From: CAZYWA01 sp964650975 [NCBI: uncultured bacterium]
Lineage (GTDB): Bacteria; JADJOY01
DNA length: 7,809 nucleotides
Direction: 5' to 3'
Assembly (NCBI GenBank): GCA_964650975.1
Contig: CAZYWA010000388.1
Location: 1 to 7,809, forward strand
In this document: positions 1 to 6,085 of the stretch, piece after piece
Layout of the letters: the number at the start of each line of letters is the position of its first letter
How positions within the stretch are numbered: position 1 is the stretch's first letter
The notes under the pieces: model-generated
The model's database searches: none
Told to the model about the DNA's origin: nothing
What the model saw: only the letters and a program-made list of their open reading frames with translations
Position numbers and translations under genes: made by a program

Positions 1-1
1 G

Positions 2-832
2 CTCGAGATGGGCTCGGTGTGGCGGCGGCTCGGCGCCAAGGTGACCGTGGTCGAATTCCTGGACCGGATCCTGCCGGGTATGGACGCCGAGATGGCCGGC
101 GAGGCGCAGAAGCTCTTCGCCAAGCAAGGGCTCGAGTTCCAGCTCGGGAAGCGGGTCAAGGCCGCGCGCCGCCACGAGGACGGAGCGATCGTCGAGATCG
201 ACGGCGCCGATCCGATCCGCTGCGATCGCGTGCTGCTGGCGGTCGGCCGCGCGCCCTACACCGAGGGGCTCGGGCTCGACACGGTCGGCATCGCGCTCGA
301 TCCCAAGGGCCGCATCCCGGTGGGCGATCACTGGGCGACCTCCGCTCCCGGCATCTATGCGATCGGCGACGTGATCGCAGGGCCGATGCTCGCGCACAAG
401 GCCGAGGAAGAAGGCGTCGCGGTGGCCGAGTGGCTCGGCACCGGCTGGGGGCAGGTCAACTACGACACGATCCCCGGCGTTTGCTACACGAATCCCGAGT
501 TCGCATGCGTCGGGAAGACCGAAGAGACGCTCAAGGCCGAAGGAATCCCCTATCGCAAGGGATCCTTTCCGTTCCGCGCCAACGCCCGGGCTCGCACGCT
601 CAACCAGGTCGAGGGTCGGGTGAAGATCCTGGCGCACGCCGAGACCGACCGGGTGCTCGGCGTGCACATCCTCGGCCCGCGGGCCGGCGAGCTGATCGCG
701 GAGGCGACGCTCGCGATGGAGCTGGGTGCCTCGAGCGAGGACATCGCCCGCACCTGCCACGCGCACCCCACGCTGCCCGAGGCGCTGCGCGAGGCCGCGC
801 TCGCCGTCGACGGCCGGCCCCTCAACATCTGA
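2..832 (+). CDS. lpdA: Dihydrolipoyl dehydrogenase (E3), C-terminal part; 5' end outside window
   Basis: This flavoprotein disulfide reductase reoxidises the dihydrolipoyl group of 2-oxoacid dehydrogenase complexes (pyruvate, 2-oxoglutarate, branched-chain) or the glycine cleavage system, passing electrons via FAD and a redox-active disulfide to NAD+. The frame is open from the window edge (L-E-M-G-S), so about 277 residues are visible and roughly the first 195 of about 470, with the CxxxxC disulfide, are missing. Counting from Met at position 8, the second half of the NAD domain ends near residue 105. The FAD motif YAIGDV follows at 117-122, and the dimerisation domain runs from about 150 to the end. 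It carries the active-site signature HAHPTLPE, with catalytic His253 (codon 764-766) and Glu258. The C-terminus, DGRPLNI, is typical of the family. The other complex subunits would be expected upstream, outside the window. I am confident of the family; the gene could equally be called lpd, and the complex it serves cannot be told. Confidence 0.95.
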   Translation, partial: LEMGSVWRRLGAKVTVVEFLDRILPGMDAEMAGEAQKLFAKQGLEFQLGKRVKAARRHEDGAIVEIDGADPIRCDRVLLAVGRAPYTEGLGLDTVGIALDPKGRIPVGDHWATSAPGIYAIGDVIAGPMLAHKAEEEGVAVAEWLGTGWGQVNYDTIPGVCYTNPEFACVGKTEETLKAEGIPYRKGSFPFRANARARTLNQVEGRVKILAHAETDRVLGVHILGPRAGELIAEATLAMELGASSEDIARTCHAHPTLPEALREAALAVDGRPLNI

Positions 833-905
833 CGCCGCCCACAGCCATCTCGGTGCCCTCGACTTCCGAATCCGCTCTCGCCTCTCTCGCGTAGAGACGT
901 GTGAA

Positions 906-2237
906 ATGGCGAGCGACGTGCCACCCCCGCAAACACTGCCGCCGGGAAGCCTGGGCCTGCCGTGGATCGGCGAGACCCTGGCGTGGGTCGCCGATCCCTT
1001 CGCGTTCCTGAACGAACGATTTCGACGTCATGGACCGGTCTTCAAGACCCGGCTCCTGGGCGACAACGTGCTGTGCTGCGGAGGCCCCGAGGCCTTCACG
1101 GCGTTCGTGGACACGACCCGTTTCACCCGGGTGGGCGCCAGCCCTCCTCACATCGAGCGGCTGGTGGGCGCCGGCACCCTGCCTTTCGTCGACGGGCCCG
1201 GCCAGAAGCGCAACAAGCGGCTCTTGCTGCAAGCGTTCCGGCCCGAGGCGCTCTCCGCGTACCTGACCTCGATCGCGCCCGTGATCGATCGATTCGCCGA
1301 GAGCTGGGCGGGGAAGCAGCGCTTCTCGTGGTCGCCGGAGCTGGCGCGGCTGACCCTGGTGATCTTCGACACCCTGTTCGTCGGCGCCGACCCGTCGACC
1401 GAGAACCTCGAGCTCAAGCGCAATCTGGAGGACTTCCTTCCCGGCATCCTGGCGCTGCCGATCCCGGTGGGCGGCTATCCGCGGGCGATGCGCGCACGGA
1501 AGTTCCTGGTCGACTACCTGGCCAAGGTGGTGCGCGCCCGTCGCGCCGAGCCGCGCCAGGACGCCGTGAGCTTCATCCTCGCCGCACGCGACGGGGCCGG
1601 CCGCGGCTTCACCGACGAGGAAGTGACCGCCGAGATGCTGCACATCCTGTTCGCCGGCTACGGCGCCATGATCGGCAACTTCGGCTACGCGGTCTGGGCC
1701 CTGGCCGACCACGCCGACGTGCGCGAGCGCGCCCGTCGCGAGGTGCTCGAGCACACCCGGCCCGACGTCACCTTCGATCAGCTCGCCAAGCTCACGTTCG
1801 TGCAGCAGTTCTGGAAAGAGATCCTGCGCTTCTATCCGACCGTGCCGCACACGTTCCTGACGCGAGTCGTGGCACCCACGACCGTCGGCGGATTCCACGT
1901 GCCGGCCGGCTGGAAGGCGATGGGCGTCATCCAGAGCGCGCTCCACGACGGGCGCGTCTACCGCGATCCGGAGAAGTTCGACCCCGACCGCTTCGGACCG
2001 GATCGCGCCGAGGACCGCCAGGCGCCCAACGCCTTCGTCCCGCAAGGCGGCGGCGCGCCCGACGACCACCGCTGCCTCGGCGAGTCGGTGAGCGGCCTGG
2101 TGATGAAGCTCTTCCTCGCCAAGCTGCTGCGCGACTACGAGTGGGAGCTCACCGCCAAACCCACCCTTCGCTGGAAGTTCCCGCCCACTCCCGAGGGCGG
2201 TCTGCCGGTCCGGTTCCAGCGCCGCACCGCTTCCTGA
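906..2237 (+). CDS. Cytochrome P450 with atypical I-helix and expanded Cys loop (CYP120/CYP26-like N-terminus; possible peroxygenase or hydroperoxide-metabolising type)
   Basis: A 443-aa haem-thiolate enzyme without signal peptide or membrane anchor. The N-terminus (LPPGSLGLPWIGETL, residues 11-25, then GPVFKTRLLG) resembles the CYP120/CYP26 type. The K-helix ExxR is E305-R308, the PERF-like motif is FDPDRF (358-363), and the haem ligand is Cys390 (codon 2073-2075) in FVPQGGG-APDD-HRCLGE (377-393). Two features are odd. The Cys loop has about three extra residues between GGG and HRC compared with the usual FGxGxRxCxG and resembles the QGGG...GHRCPGE loop of CYP152 peroxygenases. The I-helix reads FAGYGAMIGNF (249-259), so the acid and Thr that normally activate O2 are Gly253 and Ala254. 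The Arg-Pro pair of CYP152 is also absent, while the F-x-x-Y-G-G/A pattern recalls CYP74. The enzyme may therefore use H2O2 or organic hydroperoxides rather than O2 plus electrons (inference). ATG at 906 is chosen because similarity begins right after it; its ribosome site is weak. The substrate is unknown. Confidence 0.9.
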   Translation: MASDVPPPQTLPPGSLGLPWIGETLAWVADPFAFLNERFRRHGPVFKTRLLGDNVLCCGGPEAFTAFVDTTRFTRVGASPPHIERLVGAGTLPFVDGPGQKRNKRLLLQAFRPEALSAYLTSIAPVIDRFAESWAGKQRFSWSPELARLTLVIFDTLFVGADPSTENLELKRNLEDFLPGILALPIPVGGYPRAMRARKFLVDYLAKVVRARRAEPRQDAVSFILAARDGAGRGFTDEEVTAEMLHILFAGYGAMIGNFGYAVWALADHADVRERARREVLEHTRPDVTFDQLAKLTFVQQFWKEILRFYPTVPHTFLTRVVAPTTVGGFHVPAGWKAMGVIQSALHDGRVYRDPEKFDPDRFGPDRAEDRQAPNAFVPQGGGAPDDHRCLGESVSGLVMKLFLAKLLRDYEWELTAKPTLRWKFPPTPEGGLPVRFQRRTAS

Positions 2238-2258
2238 ACCGTCCAGCCCCTCCGCCGC

Positions 2259-2275
2259 TATATTCCGGGCGGGGG
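2259..2275 (+). promoter_or_regulatory. Possible -10 element and G-rich ribosome site before the dehydratase-like gene
   Basis: The 45-nt gap between the first P450 and the next gene contains TATATT at 2259-2264, a good sigma70-type -10 match in otherwise GC-rich DNA, and a G-run at 2271-2275 placed 7 nt before the ATG at 2283. No convincing -35 is visible about 17 nt upstream, where the bases are around the P450 stop codon. If used, transcription would begin about 10 nt before the ATG, leaving a very short leader that may include only part of the G-run. The gene could instead be co-transcribed with the P450. The call is weak and rests on base composition and spacing only. Confidence 0.35.
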
Positions 2276-2282
2276 TTCCGTC

Positions 2283-3806
2283 ATGAATCAGATTCCCGCG
2301 CCTGTGGCCGCCGCTCCGTCTCGTCCCGGGACGCCCGGGCATCCGATCCGCTCCGGCGCCGACTACGTCGAGAGCCTGCGCGGCCGCGATTTGCGGGTGT
2401 TTCTCATGGGCGAGCGCGTGCTCGAGCCGGTCGACCACCCCATGATCCGGCCGTCGATCAACGCCGTCGCGGCCACCTACGATCTCGCCAACTCCGATCC
2501 CGCCCTCGCAAGCGCCGACTCGTCGCTGAGCGGCCAGACCGTGAACCGCTTCCTGCACGTGACCGAGTCGGTCGAGGACGTGGTGGCGCAGAACAAGATG
2601 CAGCGGCGCCTGGGACAGCTCACCGGCACCTGCTTCCAGCGCTGCGTCGGCATGGACGCCATCAACGCGCTCTTCTCGGTCACCTACGACTGCGACCGCG
2701 CACACGGCGCCACTTACCATCCGCGCCTCAAGGCGTTCATCCGCCACGCGCAAGACCTGAATCTGGTGATCGGGGGCGCCATGACCGATCCCAAGGGCGA
2801 CCGCAGCAAGGGTCCCTCGGACCAGGCCGACACCGACGTGTTCGTGCACGTGGCCGAGCGCCGCCCGGACGGCCTGGTGCTGCGCGGCGCCAAGGCGCAC
2901 CAGACCGGCTGCATCAACTCGCACTGGATCGTGGTGATGCCGACCATGCGGCTCGAGGCGCGCGATCGCGACTTCGCGGTGGTCGCGGCCATTCCGGTCG
3001 AGGCGCCCGGGCTCACGTACATCTACGGCCGCCAGTCGTGCGACACCCGCGCCCTCGAGGGCGGCTCGATCGACACCGGAAACGCGGGCTTTTCCGGGCA
3101 GGAAGCGATGGTCGTGCTGGAGGACGTGTTCGTCCCCTGGGAGCACGTGTTCCTGGACGGCGAGACCGAATTCGCCGCGCCGCTGGTGGAGCGCTTCACC
3201 GCCTACCACCGGCGCAGCTACGTCTGCAAAACCGGCGTCGGCGACGTACTGATCGGTGCCGCCGCATCGATCGCCGACATGAACGGCGTCGCCGGCGCCT
3301 CGCACGTACGCGACAAGCTGGTCGAGATGGCGCACTTGAACGAGACCATCTACGGCGCCGGGATCGCGTCGTCGCACGAGTCGAAGCCGACCGCGGCGGG
3401 GAATTTCCAGAACGACGATCTGCTCGCCAACGTCTGCAAGCACAACGTCACGCGCTTCCCCTACGAGATGGCGCGCCTCGCACAGGACCTGGCCGGCGGG
3501 CTGGTGGTCACGCTCCCCTCCGAGAAGGACCTGCGATCGCCGGAGACCGGCCCGATGCTCGATCGGCTGCTCAAGGGCCGCGCGGACGTGCCGACCGAGC
3601 ACCGAGTGCGGATGCTGCGATTGATCGAGAACATGACGCTGGGGCGGAACGCGGTGGGCTATCTGACCGAGTCCCTGCACGGCGCCGGCTCACCGCAGGC
3701 GCAGCGCATCCAGATCGCCCGCCAGATGGGGCTCGACGAGAAGAAGGGCCTCGCGCGACGGCTGGCCGGCATTCGCGACGAGGACGAGCCGGCTCGCGAC
3801 GGCTGA
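2283..3806 (+). CDS. 4-hydroxybutyryl-CoA dehydratase / vinylacetyl-CoA delta-isomerase family protein (HpaB superfamily)
   Basis: A 507-aa homologue of the FAD- and [4Fe-4S]-containing dehydratase (AbfD) that converts 4-hydroxybutyryl-CoA to crotonyl-CoA by a ketyl-radical route, in GABA/4-hydroxybutyrate breakdown or some carbon-fixation cycles. It belongs to the same superfamily as 4-hydroxyphenylacetate 3-monooxygenase. An HpaB-N-like region spans about 25-300 and the C-terminal helical domain about 303-500. The cluster ligands of clostridial AbfD (Cys99, Cys103, His292, Cys299) correspond to Cys117 and Cys121 (CFQRC), His309 (codon 3207-3209) and Cys315 (3225-3227). Glu274 (GQE), Tyr313 and Lys316 match the active-site Glu257, Tyr296 and Lys300. 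The His-to-Cys spacing is one residue shorter than in AbfD: HRRSYVCK here, against the Y-x-x-C-K expected. The rest of the block (TGVGDVLIGA) is typical. The retained cluster ligands argue for a dehydratase rather than a monooxygenase, but the substrate may differ. It follows the P450 by 45 nt on the same strand. The N-terminus is about 18 residues longer than in AbfD. Confidence 0.85.
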   Translation: MNQIPAPVAAAPSRPGTPGHPIRSGADYVESLRGRDLRVFLMGERVLEPVDHPMIRPSINAVAATYDLANSDPALASADSSLSGQTVNRFLHVTESVEDVVAQNKMQRRLGQLTGTCFQRCVGMDAINALFSVTYDCDRAHGATYHPRLKAFIRHAQDLNLVIGGAMTDPKGDRSKGPSDQADTDVFVHVAERRPDGLVLRGAKAHQTGCINSHWIVVMPTMRLEARDRDFAVVAAIPVEAPGLTYIYGRQSCDTRALEGGSIDTGNAGFSGQEAMVVLEDVFVPWEHVFLDGETEFAAPLVERFTAYHRRSYVCKTGVGDVLIGAAASIADMNGVAGASHVRDKLVEMAHLNETIYGAGIASSHESKPTAAGNFQNDDLLANVCKHNVTRFPYEMARLAQDLAGGLVVTLPSEKDLRSPETGPMLDRLLKGRADVPTEHRVRMLRLIENMTLGRNAVGYLTESLHGAGSPQAQRIQIARQMGLDEKKGLARRLAGIRDEDEPARDG

Positions 3807-3810
3807 AACG

Positions 3811-3915
3811 CGATCGAGCGCTGCGGCTGCGAGGGACCGCAGCCCTCCGAAGGGACTCGGGCGCGGATGCGCCGGTCGGAGGGACGCGGTCTCTCGCGTC
3901 CGCAACGCTCGATCG
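3811..3915. repeat. Large imperfect palindrome between convergent genes (candidate bidirectional terminator or palindromic repeat)
   Basis: Bases 3811-3850 pair with 3876-3915 in one unbroken register (positions sum to 7726). I count 34 Watson-Crick pairs, 2 G/T pairs (3828/3898, 3834/3892) and 4 mismatches (3821/3905, 3827/3899, 3841/3885, 3842/3884) in 40. The outer arm 3811-3826/3900-3915 has one mismatch in 16, and the innermost block 3843-3850/3876-3883 is perfect. The 25-nt centre contains a small hairpin, 3860-3864/3869-3873, with a GGAT loop. The element fills most of the 127-nt gap between the stop codons at 3806 and 3934 of two convergent genes, which suits a two-way terminator. Neither side has a real T-run; the best is TTT leaving the stem on the minus strand (complement of 3806-3808). 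Its length exceeds that of a normal intrinsic terminator, so a REP/BIME-like or miniature mobile palindrome is also possible. Confidence 0.75.
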
Positions 3916-3933
3916 TGAGCGAGCGCGCCCGCG

Positions 3934-4743
3934 TTACTGGATCGCGACCAGCTCGATCTCGAAGATCAGCGTCGACTGGGGCGGGATGACCGGCGGGTGG
4001 CCCATCGGCCCGTAGGCCAGGTCGGGCGGGATGAAGAGCTGCCACTTGTCGCCCACCTTCATGAGCTGCAGCGCCTCGGTCCAGCCCTTGATGACGCCCT
4101 TGACCGGGAACTTGGTGGGCTCGTTCCGCTTGTACGAGCTGTCGAACTCGGTTCCGTCGATGAGCGTGCCCTTGTAGTTGCAGCTCACGGTGTCCTCGGG
4201 CTTGGGGGTCTTGCCGTCGCCCGACTTGATCACCTTGTACTGGAGCCCGCTCGCGGTGACCTTCACGTCCTTCTGCTTCTTGTTGTCGTCCAGGAACTTC
4301 TGGCCCGCGGCGAGGTTCTTGTCGCCCTCGGCCTTCATCTTGTCCTGCTGTTCCTTCATCGCGGCCTGGCGCTTCTCCATCATGCTCTTCTGGAAATCGG
4401 TCATCACGGCGCGCGTCTCGTCGGGCGCCATGGTCGAGTCCTTGCCGGCCAGCACCTCGGAGAACGCCTTCTCGAAGTACTCGGTGTCGAGGTCGGCCGA
4501 CTGCGCTTTGAGCTTCTCGCCCAGGTCGCGGCCCAGCACGTAGCCGAACTTCTGCTTCTGGGTCCAGTTGGCCGTGGCGGGATTCGGCGCCGGCGGCGGG
4601 GGCGCGGGCGGCATCGCCATCGTGCCGGGAGGCGAAGCCTGCGGCGGGGCTCCCGCGGCGGGGGCTCCCGCGGGGGCGTCGCCCGCGCGCGCGACGCTCG
4701 TCAGCGCCAGCGTCGCAATCATCACCATGGCCAGTCGTCTCAT
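3934..4743 (-). CDS. Secreted FKBP-type peptidyl-prolyl cis-trans isomerase (Mip/FkpA-like)
   Basis: A 269-aa protein predicted to catalyse cis-trans isomerisation of Xaa-Pro bonds and assist folding outside the cytoplasm. Residues 1-20 (MRRLAM..., hydrophobic core, cleavage expected after ARA) form a signal peptide. There is no lipobox Cys, so it should be periplasmic or secreted. Residues 21-58 are an Ala/Pro/Gly-rich linker. Residues 59-150 form a charged, helical FKBP-N region (FGYVLGRDLGEKL... EQQDKMKAEG), which in Mip/FkpA proteins mediates dimerisation. The FKBP catalytic domain runs from about 165 to 268, with GTLIDGTEFDSS, the VIKGW motif and the IPPDLAYG stretch that line the active site. 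The ATG at 4743-4741 is chosen because it starts the signal peptide and has AGGAG six bases upstream (4754-4750). The frame stays open further upstream, but that part overlaps the neighbouring P450. The gene lies 79 nt downstream of the P450 on the same strand, and its 3' end faces the palindrome. Confidence 0.93.
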   Translation of the reverse strand: MRRLAMVMIATLALTSVARAGDAPAGAPAAGAPPQASPPGTMAMPPAPPPPAPNPATANWTQKQKFGYVLGRDLGEKLKAQSADLDTEYFEKAFSEVLAGKDSTMAPDETRAVMTDFQKSMMEKRQAAMKEQQDKMKAEGDKNLAAGQKFLDDNKKQKDVKVTASGLQYKVIKSGDGKTPKPEDTVSCNYKGTLIDGTEFDSSYKRNEPTKFPVKGVIKGWTEALQLMKVGDKWQLFIPPDLAYGPMGHPPVIPPQSTLIFEIELVAIQ

Positions 4744-4794
4744 GCGGATCTCCTGGGCCACCGGGTGGGGCGGCACCGGCTCGAGAATCGCGGA

Positions 4795-4826
4795 AGCATA
4801 GCAGCGCCACGGGCTGCAAGGGTCAA
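4795..4826 (-). promoter_or_regulatory. Candidate extended -10 promoter for the FKBP gene
   Basis: Read on the minus strand, TGCTATGCT (TATGCT at 4800-4795) fits the extended -10 pattern TGnTATnnT. A TTGACC lies upstream at 4826-4821 and overlaps the P450 stop codon; the 20-nt spacer is too long for a standard -35, but an extended -10 can work without one. A start near 4788 would give a leader of about 45 nt with the AGGAG ribosome site at 4754-4750. This suggests that the folding enzyme can be expressed independently of the P450 gene ahead of it. The evidence is pattern matching only. Confidence 0.35.
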
Positions 4827-6085
4827 CCGGGATCGAATTCCAGGTCGAGGGCGCGCAGCCGGCGGACGAAGAGGCTCGGGATGTGGCGGATCTCGGCCGA
4901 CGGTGCCAGGCGCACTCCCGGCAGCCGTTCGAGCAGTGCTTCGAGCGCGATACGCGCCTCGAGGCGCGCGAGGGCCGCACCGATGCAGTAGTGAATCCCG
5001 ACACCAAACCCCACGTGACTCTTGAGGTTCGGGCGATCGAGGTCGAGCCGCTCGGAATCGGTGAACACCTGCTCGTCGCGGTTGGCGCTGCCCCACAGGA
5101 TCATGAGCCGCCGCGCTTTCGCGAGGTGCACCCCGCCCAGCTCGGTGCCCTCGCGGACCACCCGAAAATGCCCTTGAAATGGGGACTCCAAGCGCAGCGT
5201 CTCCTCCAGCAAATCGCCGATACGCTTCGGGTCCAGGCGCACCCGTTCGAGGACGGCCGCATCGGAGAGCAAGAGACGCGCGGCGCTGCCGATCCAGCTG
5301 GTGGTGGATTCGTTTCCGGCGATGAACAGCTGGAAGAGCGCGGCCAGCGCCTCCTCGCGAGTGAGCCGCTCGTCGCCGTCGCGGGTCGCGCGCACCAGAT
5401 CGCCGAGGATGTTTTCGGGCGGAGCGCTCTCGGCTTCGGCGAAGCGCTCGTTCAGGTAGTTCTGGAACGCGACGATGTCGCGCAGGCTCTCCACCCACTG
5501 CTCGGCGGTGATGACGCCGCTCAGCGTCGCGATCGCGGAGTCCGACCAGCGGGTGAGCGTGGGCATGTCGGCGCGCGGCAGCCCCAGCAGGTCGGTGATG
5601 ATGCCGAGCGGCAGCGGTCCGGCGAGCTCGCTCATCCACTCGACACGGCCACGGCCCTCGAAGCGCGCGAAGAGCTCTGCGGTCCACGAGCGGACGTGGA
5701 CCTCGATCTCGGCCATGCGCCGGAAATTGAACGCGCGGCCGATCAGCTTCCGCTGCCGCGTGTGCCGCGGCGGATCGACCGTGGCGAGCACGTCGACCGG
5801 CTTGGCCTCCATCTCGTCGAGGTCGAGCGACAGCACCTGGGGCGTGGTCGCCGTCCCCGCGAGCAACACCGCGATCAGGTTGGACGAGAAGAGCTCGGGC
5901 CGCATCGCGACCGACTGCGCGAGGTCGTAGCGGCTCACCGCCGTGAAGCCGGCGCCCGGGACCTCGTAGACCGGTGCGTGCTCGCGCAACGCCCGGTAAT
6001 ACGCGTACGGCGACTCGATGGTCGCGGGATCGAAGGGATCGAAGTCGGCGGGTCTCGGGCTGCTCGGATCGCTCTTCCCGCTCAC
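4823..6085 (-). CDS. Cytochrome P450, soluble bacterial class I type
   Basis: A 420-aa soluble monooxygenase, normally fed electrons by a ferredoxin and its reductase, neither of which is in the window. It opens with the FDPFDP...[16 protein letters not shown] pattern of bacterial CYP107/CYP109-like enzymes. Motifs in order are the C-helix haem-propionate HTRQRKL (108-114), I-helix AGNEST (256-261), K-helix ExxR (E295-R298), and the haem loop [15 protein letters not shown] (360-374) with ligand Cys367 (codon 4987-4985). The acid Glu259 is present; Ser260 replaces the usual Thr but keeps the hydroxyl. The start is GTG at 6085-6083, overlapping the TGA of the aldehyde dehydrogenase as GTGA, with only a weak GGAAAG upstream. 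Translation is therefore probably coupled to the upstream gene. The open frame continues upstream but is then a shadow of the aldehyde dehydrogenase. The likely role is hydroxylation of a hydrophobic molecule, with the product or a derived aldehyde handled by the partner enzyme (inference). Confidence 0.95.
   Translation of the reverse strand: MSGKSDPSSPRPADFDPFDPATIESPYAYYRALREHAPVYEVPGAGFTAVSRYDLAQSVAMRPELFSSNLIAVLLAGTATTPQVLSLDLDEMEAKPVDVLATVDPPRHTRQRKLIGRAFNFRRMAEIEVHVRSWTAELFARFEGRGRVEWMSELAGPLPLGIITDLLGLPRADMPTLTRWSDSAIATLSGVITAEQWVESLRDIVAFQNYLNERFAEAESAPPENILGDLVRATRDGDERLTREEALAALFQLFIAGNESTTSWIGSAARLLLSDAAVLERVRLDPKRIGDLLEETLRLESPFQGHFRVVREGTELGGVHLAKARRLMILWGSANRDEQVFTDSERLDLDRPNLKSHVGFGVGIHYCIGAALARLEARIALEALLERLPGVRLAPSAEIRHIPSLFVRRLRALDLEFDPG

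Noticed and set aside
883-897. TCTCT-CGCGT-AGAGA hairpin before the first P450 start
   Set aside because: A five-pair stem in a 73-nt gap with no conserved leader or attenuator features; too weak to call regulatory.
3207-3230. Interpretation of the 2283-3806 protein as a flavin monooxygenase (HpaB-type hydroxylase)
   Set aside because: It keeps the two CxxxC cysteines plus the His and Cys ligands and the Tyr/Lys/Glu of the iron-sulfur dehydratase branch, which HpaB hydroxylases do not need.
822-3680. 952-codon open frame on the - strand opposite the P450 and dehydratase genes
   Set aside because: It is antisense to two clear genes, rich in His, Arg, Gly, Val and Ala without domain patterns, and it crosses a gene boundary; a composition artefact.
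962-4015. 1017-codon open frame on the + strand running across the first P450 and the dehydratase-like gene
   Set aside because: It is out of frame with both recognised genes, extremely Arg-rich with low-complexity runs, and has no family motifs; long shadow frames are expected in DNA this GC-rich.
4801-4817. Small inverted repeat GCAGC...GCTGC just after the second P450 stop, considered as a terminator
   Set aside because: Only five base pairs with a 7-nt loop and no T-run; chance-level in GC-rich DNA, and it falls inside the candidate FKBP promoter.
3997-5025. 342-codon + strand frame opposite the FKBP gene
   Set aside because: Its Leu/Val/His/Arg-rich sequence mirrors the antisense of the FKBP coding region and has no recognisable motif.
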